Positions 55,446 through 63,529 of a DNA stretch of 64,000 bases are shown piece after piece. The stretch spans positions 1 through 64,000 of the forward strand of contig JADJYK010000013.1 of the NCBI GenBank assembly GCA_016719815.1, read 5' to 3'. Below the pieces are notes generated by a model, which had not been told where the DNA came from, did no database searches, and saw only the letters and a program-made list of their open reading frames with translations. The position numbers and the translations under genes are program-made. Numbering within the stretch: the first letter of the stretch is position 1; each line of letters opens with the position of its first letter. Origin of the DNA: Chitinophagaceae bacterium. Lineage in GTDB: Bacteria; Bacteroidota; Bacteroidia; Chitinophagales; Chitinophagaceae.

Positions 55446-55877
55446 ATGAATTGGGGCAACAGGTTGCTATTGGTCTTTATTGTCTTTGGAGCAGGAATGT
55501 TTTTCCTTGTTTACAAGTCTATGTCAACAAACTACGACCTTGTAGAAACCGACTACTATAAACAGGAGTTACGCTATCAGCAGGTAATTGACAGCAGGGC
55601 CGCTGCCGATTCATTATCAGCACCCATTTCTTTTATTCAAACAGAACAAGTTATACAGATGCAGTTGCCGTCGGAAATGAAAAATCAGACACTGACAGGT
55701 GAAGTATGGTTTTACTGCTCTTACGATAAAAAAAAGGACAAGAAGTTTAACCTGCAGGCGAATGAACAGGCATCTCAATCATTTACTAATATTTCTAAGG
55801 GAGATTATACAGTAAAAGTTCGCTGGGCACAAGCTGGCAAGGAATATTATTCTGAAAAAAACATAACTGTTAAATAA
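55446..55877 (+). CDS. ccoH: CcoH/FixH-like assembly protein
   Basis: A 143-residue single-TM protein (TM about 6-24) with the family signature DLVETDYYKQELRYQQVID near the membrane and a beta-rich extracytoplasmic domain. FixH/CcoH acts in cbb3 assembly with CcoI and CcoG. Its stop overlaps the next start by one base. The frame is intact. Confidence 0.85.
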   Translation: MNWGNRLLLVFIVFGAGMFFLVYKSMSTNYDLVETDYYKQELRYQQVIDSRAAADSLSAPISFIQTEQVIQMQLPSEMKNQTLTGEVWFYCSYDKKKDKKFNLQANEQASQSFTNISKGDYTVKVRWAQAGKEYYSEKNITVK

Positions 55878-56589
55878 TGACATGGCCTGTTATTATAGCA
55901 GGTTTAACACTCGGTGTTGCAGGCAGTTTCCATTGTATTGGCATGTGTGGTCCACTAAGTTTGGCATTGCCCATTCATCATTATTCAAAAACTGCAAAAC
56001 TATTTGCACTGCTCATGTATCAGTTGGGCAGAATAACTACTTATTCAGCTATCGGACTTGTATTTGGCCTGGCAGGAAGAAGAATTTACATTAATGGATA
56101 CCAGCAATGGTTCTCGATAGCACTTGGCAGTATTGTTATCCTTCTCGCCCTATTATATTTTTTCCGCCAATACACCTTGCAGATAAAACTGCTTAACCGT
56201 TTTTACAGCATTATTCAAAAATTATCGGCAAGCTGCTGAAGAATGCAAATAAACCATCCGGCTTCTACCTGATGGGATTGGCCAACGGCCTGCTGCCTTG
56301 CGGAATGGTGTATGTGGCCATTGCTGCTACCTTATCTTTTACAGAAATCACCGACAGTGTAATCTTTATGGCCATGTTTGGTACCGGCACCTTGCCTGCA
56401 ATGATGCTGATTGGCTATGTTGGCCAGCTTATTAAACCAGAATTACGCTTCTCAATACAAAAACTGGTTCCTTTATTTGTTTCTGTAGTAGGAATAATCC
56501 TGATTTTAAGAGGACTCAATCTTGGTATTCCCTACATTAGCCCCGAGCTGCCCCAGTCGCCAGGGGTAGCAATTGAATGCCATCCCTAA
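55877..56589 (+). CDS. SafE/UreH-like membrane protein of the cbb3 cluster (frameshifted)
   Basis: A polytopic inner-membrane protein of about 238 residues with six TM segments in two repeats: GSFHCIGMCGPLSLALP near the N-terminus and GLANGLLPCGMVYVA in the second half, both with Cys-Gly motifs suited to metal transfer (the COG2836 pattern). Members at the end of cco operons are thought to help copper handling; this is inference. One A is missing from the run 56217-56221; restoring it joins FYSIIQK to IIGKLLKNANKPSG. It closes the cluster. Confidence 0.75.
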
Positions 56590-56649
56590 GTGCTCAAAAT
56601 GAACAACTCCGGATTATTTACAGGTGATGACGATAATCATTACACAAGA

Positions 56650-56661
56650 TGATAATTATCA
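56650..56661 (+). promoter_or_regulatory. FNR-like palindrome TGATAATTATCA
   Basis: A perfect TGAT-N4-ATCA palindrome in the gap after the cco cluster. Its centre (56655.5) lies 41.5 bases before the start predicted from the TAGTTTCG box at 56685-56692, the spacing of a class II FNR activator. Confidence 0.6.
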
Positions 56662-56696
56662 AAAACAGTAATACCTCTCTGGTATAGTTTCGCATC

Positions 56697-56796
56697 CAGG
56701 TGAAAGTATTTACACTTATACAACTCATGCTATGAGTTAATGTTGGTTTTTGTTTCTGTAACGACCCCTTGTTCCCAAGGGGTTTCTCTTTTTTTA
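56697..56796 (+). ncRNA. candidate FNR-controlled small RNA
   Basis: A predicted 100-nt transcript without a usable open frame. It would begin just behind a near-consensus -7 box (TAGTTTCG, one mismatch), contain a hairpin AACTCAT-GCT-ATGAGTT (56722-56738) and a U-rich single-stranded stretch (56743-56757), and end at a strong terminator. The arrangement is like that of E. coli FnrS, but no sequence relation is claimed. The terminator could instead only serve cco read-through. Confidence 0.4.
56764..56796 (+). terminator. intrinsic terminator before trmD
   Basis: CCCCTTG pairs with CAAGGGG across a TTCC loop and is followed by a long T-rich tail. Confidence 0.85.
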
Positions 56797-56816
56797 TACA
56801 AATCAGTTGCTCCCGG

Positions 56817-56824
56817 TATCTTTG
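56817..56824 (+). promoter_or_regulatory. -7 promoter box TATCTTTG of trmD
   Basis: Exact -7 match ending 4 bases before the trmD ATG, so the mRNA is probably leaderless. Confidence 0.65.
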
Positions 56825-56828
56825 CTGC

Positions 56829-57506
56829 ATGCACATCGATGTAATTTCAATTGTACCTGAATTATTAGAAAGCCCTCTGCAGCACAGCATGATGAAAAGA
56901 GCACAAGAAAAAGGACTGCTAACTGTAGACGTTCATCACTTGCGCAAATGGGCGGTAAATGAATATGGACAAGTGGATGATTATCAATACGGCGGCGGTG
57001 CAGGCATGGTAATGATGTGTGAGCCCCTGACCAAAGCAATTGAAGAGCTATCTCAAAGCAGGAGGTTTAATGAAATAATATACCTGACTCCTGATGGAAA
57101 TACGTTTAATCAAAAAACGGCCAACCGTCTGTCTCTGAAAGAAAATCTATTGCTCATCTGCGGGCATTACAAAGGAATAGACCAGCGCATCAGGGATAAT
57201 TTCGTTACAATGGAAATATCAGTTGGTGATTATGTGTTGAGCGGTGGTGAGATTGCTGCCGCTATTCTTGTTGATGCTGTGGGTCGATTACTTCCGGGAG
57301 TCTTAAATGACGAAACCTCGGCCCTTACCGATTCGTTCCAGGATGACTTGCTTGCTCCGCCTGTTTACACAAGACCTGTTGATTTCAGAGGGTGGAAAGT
57401 ACCCGATATCTTAATGAGCGGTGACCATAAGAAAATTGAAGACTGGCGGCATGAACAATCAATGCAACGTACAAAAGAACGCCGACCTGATCTGCTGGAT
57501 GAATAA
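56829..57506 (+). CDS. trmD: tRNA (guanine-37-N1)-methyltransferase
   Basis: It methylates G37 of tRNAs that read CNN or CGG codons, preventing frameshifts. The SPOUT-fold knot is visible in ICGHYKGIDQRI and SVGDYVLSGGEIAA; the N-terminal DVISIVPELLESPLQHS and the YGGGAGMVM motif are typical. Length is 225 residues from ATG 56829, which directly follows a consensus -7 box. A longer in-frame reading from 56769 would include the terminator and is rejected. The frame is intact. Confidence 0.95.
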   Translation: MHIDVISIVPELLESPLQHSMMKRAQEKGLLTVDVHHLRKWAVNEYGQVDDYQYGGGAGMVMMCEPLTKAIEELSQSRRFNEIIYLTPDGNTFNQKTANRLSLKENLLLICGHYKGIDQRIRDNFVTMEISVGDYVLSGGEIAAAILVDAVGRLLPGVLNDETSALTDSFQDDLLAPPVYTRPVDFRGWKVPDILMSGDHKKIEDWRHEQSMQRTKERRPDLLDE

Positions 57507-57627
57507 TCCTTAAAACCCATACTGTTAAATTTTTTTGCTCCAACTGGTAATGAGCATATTAGATTGCCCACCTTGCAATTAGCAATATTAACAGGCCTCC
57601 TTTTCTGCTTTTAGTAGCTTTAATACT

Positions 57628-57635
57628 TATATTTG
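57628..57635 (+). promoter_or_regulatory. -7 promoter box TATATTTG of the desaturase gene
   Basis: Exact -7 match 21 bases before the ATG at 57657. Confidence 0.6.
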
Positions 57636-57656
57636 GAAACAACCACTTAGTGTAAA

Positions 57657-58728
57657 ATGCCAAAAGTTATTTTCAACAACAGAAACAGGGTTTTCTTCGA
57701 TTCATTAAAGACAGATATTGACCATTATTTCCAGGAAAATAAAAGAAATAAAACCGGTAATGCAGAGCTATTTATTAAAGCGGCTGTACTGATTATCACT
57801 GCCATTACCGTTTATCTTAGTTTGCTATTATTAGCAATACCGGCAATCGTTGCTTTACTACTTTGTTTATTACTTGGTTTTGTACTGGCCTCTATAGGTT
57901 TCAATGTTATGCATGATGCCTGCCATGGCAGCTTCGCTGAAAAAAAATGGGTGAACGAACTCTTTGGCCTTTCATTAAACGCTTTAGGTGGTAATGCTTT
58001 CCTCTGGAAGTTTAAACACAATATCCTTCATCACAGCTATCCCAATATTGACGGAATGGATGACGATATTGCAAAAAGTCCCTTAATGCGGCAGGCACCC
58101 ACTCAAAAATGGGTACCGGCACATAAGTTTCAGCATATTTATGTGGTTCTGGTCTATGCAATTTCTTCTTTCGCATGGGTGTTTATCATGGATTTTAATA
58201 AGTACTTTAAACAGAAAGTTTATACCAGCGAAATACATAAAATAAGTCTGAAGGAACATATCATTTTCTGGCTTAGCAAGGCCCTCTATGTTTTCTTTTA
58301 TATCCTTATCCCTGTTTATTTTGTTGGCTGGAATGCCTGGGTGTGGGGCTTTATCTGTATGCACTTATCCATGGGGCTTACCCTTGCACTTACCTTTCAA
58401 CTCGCACATGTTGTAGAAGAAGCAGAATTCCAGGTGGCAGGTGTTGAACTCAAACATATCGAATCGGAATGGGCTGTTCACCAGGTAAAAAAGTACCAGC
58501 AATTTTGCTCCAAAGAATATTTTTCTCAACTGGTTTGTCGGCGGTCTTAATTTCCAGGTTGAACACCATTTATTTCCACGGATAAGCCATGTACACTACA
58601 GGCACATCAGCCCGATCGTAAGAAAGCATTGCATTGAAAACGGACTCCCTTATAATCAGCATAAAACAATGTCTGAAGCCATTGTTTCACATTTCAGGCT
58701 GATGAAGCATTTTGGCAGCAAACCATAA
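57657..58728 (+). CDS. membrane fatty acid desaturase (frameshifted)
   Basis: A di-iron acyl-lipid or acyl-CoA desaturase. The three His boxes are HDACHG, HNILHH and, after the frame break, QVEHHLFP; four TM segments surround them. The pattern resembles the linoleoyl-CoA (front-end) desaturase-like group. One extra A in the run 58487-58492 breaks the frame; removing it continues from HQVK through STSNFAPKNIFLNWFVGG to a stop at 58728. Corrected length is about 356 residues. Regulation may be linked to low oxygen, since desaturases consume O2, but no box was seen here. Confidence 0.85.
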
Positions 58729-58769
58729 ACTGCATCAGCAGTTAATCTATCTTTACTGAAATTCTCCGT

Positions 58770-60477
58770 ATGTCTTCTTTTTCTGTAAGCGGCAATTTTG
58801 TTGATGTTCACCAGCAAAGAATTTACCCTGTAACCATTCATATCGAAAATGGCAAGATAAAGTTCATCAGGGAAATCCCAGATTCAGGGCTTACAACTAA
58901 CGACTACATCCTCCCCGGTTTTATTGACAGTCATGTGCATATTGAAAGCTCCATGCTTGTTCCATCACAATTTGCCAGGCTGGCTGTAGTGCATGGAACA
59001 GTAGCCACCATCAGCGATCCGCATGAGATTGCGAATGTATGCGGCATGGAAGGTGTGGAGTTTATGATTGAGAATGGAAAAACGGTTCCTTTTAAATTCA
59101 ACTTTGGCGCACCCAGTTGTGTGCCTGCCACTGTATTTGAAACGGCAGGGGCCGAAGTAAATGCAGCAGATATTGAAAGGCTGATGCAAAGAGATGATAT
59201 AAAATACCTGGCCGAAATGATGAACTTCCCCGGTGTGCTGAATGCCGATGAAGAAGTAATGAAGAAAATTGCGGCTGCTCATAGCAATGGGAAACCTGTT
59301 GACGGACATGCCCCCGGCCTGCGAGGTGAACAAGCCAAAATATATATTGAAAGAATCTCACAACCATCAGACGCCAAAGTCCCCCTGGCGGGGGGATTTA
59401 GGGGGGCCACCGACCATGAATGTTTTACGAAAGAAGAAGCCTTAGACAAATTGCAATATGGCATGAAAATTCTTATCCGAGAAGGTAGTGCCGCTAAAAA
59501 CTTTGAGGCATTAATTGATTTACTGCACGACTGGCCGGAGCAAATAATGTTTTGCAGTGATGATAAACACCCTGACAGTTTAGTGCTGGGCCATATCAAC
59601 CAGCTTTGTGCAAGGGCCGTGGCAAAAGGGATTGATGTGTTCAAAGTATTACGGGCCGCTTGTGTAAACCCAGTTGAGCACTATAAATTAGATGTTGGAT
59701 TATTGCGGGAAGGCGACACCGCTGATTTTATTATTGTAAAAGACCTAGAACATTTTGCTGTACAGGAAACCTATATTAACGGTGAGTTGGTAGCGAAAAA
59801 AGGGAAAGTCGTTACTACTAAGTAAAGAATCCGGAGTCATTAATAACTTTGGCTGTAAGAAGAAGGAAGCAAAAGATTTTGAGGTTGACTGGAACGGGGA
59901 AAATGAAATAAACGTAATCGAAGCATTGGACGGACAGTTGATTACCAATAAGCTTTCTTGCGAACCAACTGTATTAAGCAATAAAATCATCAGCAACGCA
60001 GAAAAGGATATTCTGAAAATTGTTGTGGTTAACCGGTATAAGGATGCGCCAGTTGCAAAAGCCTTTATAAAAAACTTTAGGCTGAAGAAAGGGGCCATCG
60101 CCTCATCGGTGGCACACGACAGTCATAATATTGTTGCTGTGGGTGTTGACGATGAAAGCATTTGCTTAGCTGTAAATAAAATAATTGAAAAGAAAGGTGG
60201 TGTAAGTGCTGCCAGTTACTTCAAATCAGATGATGGCAATGAAACCAGCGAAGATGTGGCAATTGTTGCCCTGCCTGTAGCCGGACTAATGAGTAACGAG
60301 GATGGATATAAAGTAGCTGAAGCCTATACCAGAATTGATAAAGAAGCAAAGAAAATGGGCAGTACACTTAGCTCGCCGTTTATGACACTCTCCTTTATGG
60401 CATTGCTGGTGATACCACATTTAAAACTTAGTGACCTTGGGCTTTTTAATGGCGACAAATTTGAGTTTATTAATTAA
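58770..60477 (+). CDS. ade: adenine deaminase with an in-frame repeat insertion (frameshifted)
   Basis: It converts adenine to hypoxanthine in purine salvage. The metal site begins in DSHVHIESSM, with DPHEIANVCG, DGHAPGLRG and FCSDDKHP downstream, and the C-terminal half shows AHDSHNIVAVG and SSPFMTLSF. Length is about 569 residues. Between ERIS and TDHECF lie 16 extra residues (QPSDAKVPLAGGFRGA) encoded by a palindromic repeat. The frame changes near 59800-59815 by an apparent one-base insertion; beyond it the protein reads LLSKESGVINNFGC. A TATCTTTA near-match to the -7 box lies at 58748. Confidence 0.85.
59361..59408 (+). repeat. 48-bp palindromic repeat inserted in frame in adenine deaminase
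   Basis: Exactly 48 bases (16 codons) separate ATCTCA from ACCGACCATGAA where family members run IS-TDHE. The right part (59376-59408) is the repeat proper: AAAGTCCCCC, a short spacer, GGGGGG, then ATTTAGGGGGGCC. A relative in opposite orientation lies at 12968-13017. Confidence 0.75.
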
Positions 60478-60487
60478 TCTATCCCTG

Positions 60488-60859
60488 ATGAATATTTCAG
60501 AAAACCCGTTTACTATTACCATTGCCGGAATTACTGCCATTATTGTATTAACTATAGCTGGTTCTGTCTTATCCCGTGTACTTAAGTTTAACTACTCTAT
60601 TTTTTCTTTATTTTCCGTTGTAATTTATATTGCCACAGCATGGCTTGTAGCAGAAAAAACCGGATTTGTTGGTGCTATAACATCATCGGTTTCCCTTGGA
60701 ATTTTCGATGCCATTGCGGGCTGGGAATTAAGTAACCTATTTAAAGCTAATATTGGCGAGATGAAGGATGAGCTGGAAAAAATATCAGTACATACGAGAG
60801 TAACCGGAATGATTTTTTTTGCTGCACTTTTTGGATTGGTCGGGTACTGGCTGTCATGA
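60488..60859 (+). CDS. small membrane protein, function unknown
   Basis: A 123-residue protein with three or four TM segments (about 9-30, 36-55, 60-80 and 104-121) and no motif I recognise. ATG 60488 (MNISENPFTITIAG) is preferred to in-frame starts within the adenine deaminase gene. It follows that gene by 10 bases and ends before a bidirectional terminator, so it is probably cotranscribed. The sequence ISVHTRVTGMIFFAALFGLVGYWL closes the protein (HTRVTGMIFFAALFG). The frame is intact. Confidence 0.6.
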   Translation: MNISENPFTITIAGITAIIVLTIAGSVLSRVLKFNYSIFSLFSVVIYIATAWLVAEKTGFVGAITSSVSLGIFDAIAGWELSNLFKANIGEMKDELEKISVHTRVTGMIFFAALFGLVGYWLS

Positions 60860-60867
60860 TCAGCAAT

Positions 60868-60900
60868 AAAAAACTCCCCCAAAAAGGAGGAGTTTTAAAA
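60868..60900. terminator. bidirectional terminator
   Basis: AAAACTCCCCC pairs with GGAGGAGTTTT (one mismatch) across an A-rich loop. It lies between the small membrane protein gene and convergent gltA. Confidence 0.7.
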
Positions 60901-60914
60901 AAGTTGTCATTTGT

Positions 60915-62240
60915 CTATTCGCCCCAAATACTCTCCTTTCCTTCCAGCCATCTTCTTACCTGCTCTGTGGTAACTGATTTTGGTCTTTCCAGCGGAAAGC
61001 CTAATGCCCTGTCCCAGATAAGACTGGCCAGTACACCCAAAGCCCGGCTAACAGCAAAAAGTACCGTATAAAACTCATATTCTACCATGCCATAATGCAC
61101 CAGCAAAGCTCCGCTGTGCGCATCTACATTGGGCCAGGGGTTTTTAATTTTCCCCACAGATTGCAAAATGGGAGGAACTGTATCATAAATTGTCCAAACG
61201 GTGCGAAGCAATTTATCTTCTGGCATGTGTTTTTTTCCAAACTCCATCTGTGCTGTAAACCTTGGATCAGTTTTTCTTAATACAGCGTGGCCATATCCCG
61301 GAACCACTTTTCCCTCACCTAATGTTTTTTTAACATACTCAGCAATTTGTTCTGGTGCGGGCAAATCGGTTTGCAATTCCCGTTGCATGTCATAAATCCA
61401 TTTTATCACTTCCTGGTTAGCCAAACCATGCAATGGCCCTGCGAGACCATTCATACCTGCGGCATAAGCAAGATAAGGATCACTTAGGGCAGAACCCACC
61501 AGGTGAGTGGTGTGGGCTGATACGTTTCCACCTTCATGGTCCGCATGGATGGTCATATACAGGCGCATGAGTTCCCAGAAACTTTGGTCCTCGTATCCCA
61601 ACATATGTGCAAAGTTGCCTGCCCAGTCGAGCAAACCATTAGGCTCAATATGCTCATCATTTTTATATTTACGGCGATAAATATATGCCGCAATACGGGG
61701 CAGCCTTGCAAGCAATACGATGCTGTCATCAAAGGTGGGTACCCACAAATCTTTTTTGTTGATGCCCTCGGAATATTTTTTCTGGAAATAACTTTCAGTT
61801 TGCAGCGCCATTACACCCGCCACAAACATTGTCATAGGATGGGTATGAATTGGCAGTGCATCAATCGCCTTAAACACATGGGTGGGTACGTGGCTGCGGC
61901 GCTGCAAAATATCTGTTACATGTTCTGCCTCATCTTCATTTGGCATTTCGCCAAGCAGCATCAGGTAAAATAACCCTTCCGGTAATGGCTCGCTTCCGCC
62001 GGGAGCTTTGGGAAGCTTTTCCTGCAGTTCGGGTATTGAGTAACCTCTGAAACGGATACCTTCCTGTGCATCCAGTAACGATGTTTCGGTTACAAGTCCC
62101 GTCATGCCCCTCATACCCTGATAAATCTGGGACAATTGCACCTCACCAATTACTTTATTACCATGCTCCTTTATCAGTTCTTTTATTTCAGCTGCTACCT
62201 GTTCTGATCTGACCTGGAATCTGTTTTTTAAAATACCCAT
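60915..62240 (-). CDS. gltA: citrate synthase, eukaryotic/mitochondrial type
   Basis: It condenses oxaloacetate and acetyl-CoA in the TCA cycle. The catalytic His and neighbours are in HADHEGGNVSAHTTH, the second His in VPGYGHAVLRKTDPR, and the Asp in PNVDAHSGALL. At 441 residues, with GSALSDPYLAYAAGMNGLAGPLHG, it resembles the mitochondrial-type citrate synthase more than E. coli GltA. The frame is intact. A CRP-like palindrome lies 105 bases upstream of the ATG. Confidence 0.9.
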   Translation of the reverse strand: MGILKNRFQVRSEQVAAEIKELIKEHGNKVIGEVQLSQIYQGMRGMTGLVTETSLLDAQEGIRFRGYSIPELQEKLPKAPGGSEPLPEGLFYLMLLGEMPNEDEAEHVTDILQRRSHVPTHVFKAIDALPIHTHPMTMFVAGVMALQTESYFQKKYSEGINKKDLWVPTFDDSIVLLARLPRIAAYIYRRKYKNDEHIEPNGLLDWAGNFAHMLGYEDQSFWELMRLYMTIHADHEGGNVSAHTTHLVGSALSDPYLAYAAGMNGLAGPLHGLANQEVIKWIYDMQRELQTDLPAPEQIAEYVKKTLGEGKVVPGYGHAVLRKTDPRFTAQMEFGKKHMPEDKLLRTVWTIYDTVPPILQSVGKIKNPWPNVDAHSGALLVHYGMVEYEFYTVLFAVSRALGVLASLIWDRALGFPLERPKSVTTEQVRRWLEGKESIWGE

Positions 62241-62344
62241 GACAATAATTTTTCAGGAAATTTTAGAAATAATTTAAGGGTTAAAATTAAGCAAAGCCTT
62301 TCAGCAATAACAAAAAAACACATCGAAAGTTTTGAAAGTTTGTT

Positions 62345-62362
62345 AAGTGATCCTTATCACTT
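62345..62362 (-). promoter_or_regulatory. CRP-like palindrome AAGTGATCCTTATCACTT
   Basis: Two perfect 7-base arms around CCTT, of the GTGA-N6-TCAC type. It overlaps the stop codon of the LptF/G-like gene and lies upstream of gltA. It could also act as a weak stem. Confidence 0.45.
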
Positions 62363-63455
62363 TGGAGTTTTTCGGTAAAGCAAATATGCAACCACCATGA
62401 AGACTATATTTGGCACCCATGCCGCTAATAAAGGATGAAAATTACCTTTTGTTGCAAATACGGTGGAGAACCTGTCTGAGAGGATAAATAAAGCGGCAAT
62501 AACAATACCCAAAGCCATGTGCATTCCGCTTCCGCCCCTGGTTTTTCGACTGGCTATCACCACGCCTATCATTGTTAGCAGTAATACAGTTGCCGGAGTG
62601 GCCGTTCGCCGGTATTGTTCTACCCTAAGTGTGTTGAGTCCTTCGCTTCCCCGCATTGCCTCCTTCTTAATATATGCCGCCAGTTCTGGTGTGGTAAGTT
62701 TATCTTTCAGGTATTCGTCATTCACCAGTTCATCAGGTTTTAAGTCCAGTTTTATGGCCAGCGTATCATGGTATTTCCAACGTTCTCCCAGACTGTCCAC
62801 AAATCTTTCGGTAGCACCCTGCAGTTTCCATTTTTTCGTCGCAGTATCCCATCGTAACTGATCCGACCGAAGGTTGTAAACCACTTTATTCCCTTTTACT
62901 TTTTCCATGAAAAAACCTCTCGACATTTTTGTTGCTGTATCAAACTCACGGATGCCAACATAAGTGTTGGAATCTATTCTTCGGTAAAAACATTGGTAAC
63001 AACTACCATAGACCCTGTTCATGGCAGGGTTATTTCTGTCAATATAGCGACTCTGGAAGTTTGCTTTTATCGCATTTGCTTTAGGAATCCAATACCTACT
63101 GCCAACCCATAAAATTGCCGAAAGCAAAACACCTCCGACTATATAAGGCCGCAAAAATCGGTTATAACTTACCCCACTTGCCAGGATGGCAATAATTTCT
63201 GACCGGCCGGCCATTTTACTGGTAAAGAAAATCACGGCGAGAAAAAACAAATAAAGGAAACAGCAAACTCCAAATCCAGGGCACAAAACCCAGATCATAG
63301 TTTTTAATAAGCTGAGCAGTCGTAAGCTTTGCCTTGATAAAATCATCTGATTTTTCACTGGAATCCACCGCCACAGCAATTATGGTGAACAGCAGCAGGC
63401 AAAAGATAAAGGTGACTAAGAATTTTCTTAATATGTACCAGTCAATTTTCAGCAT
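62357..63455 (-). CDS. LptF/LptG (YjgP/YjgQ) family permease (frameshifted)
   Basis: Second LPS-export permease of the window, about 366 residues. The N-terminus LKIDWYILRKFLVTFIFCLLLF is the family's first TM; SKMAGRSEIIAILASGVSYNRFLRPY matches the conserved TM2-TM3 loop, and three C-terminal TM segments follow the periplasmic domain. One extra A in the run 63242-63247 (plus strand) breaks the frame; removing it joins LLFPLFVF to LAVIFFTSKMAGR. ATG 63455 is preceded 6 bases upstream by a -7 box. It differs strongly from the member at 25830, so the two may be the LptF and LptG partners. Confidence 0.85.
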
Positions 63456-63461
63456 TGGTGG

Positions 63462-63469
63462 CAAAAGTA
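63462..63469 (-). promoter_or_regulatory. -7 promoter box TACTTTTG (minus strand)
   Basis: CAAAAGTA on the plus strand, ending 6 bases before the LptF/G-like ATG; a near-leaderless mRNA is expected. Confidence 0.6.
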
Positions 63470-63529
63470 TAAGAAAATTTGTTGGCAGATTGTGAAAGGA
63501 TGTTGATTATAGCTTCTGTTTCAGTCTTA

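Noticed and set aside
56769..56828. Longer TrmD reading from 56769
   Set aside because: It would start inside the terminator stem and upstream of the -7 box. ATG 56829 fits the family N-terminus.
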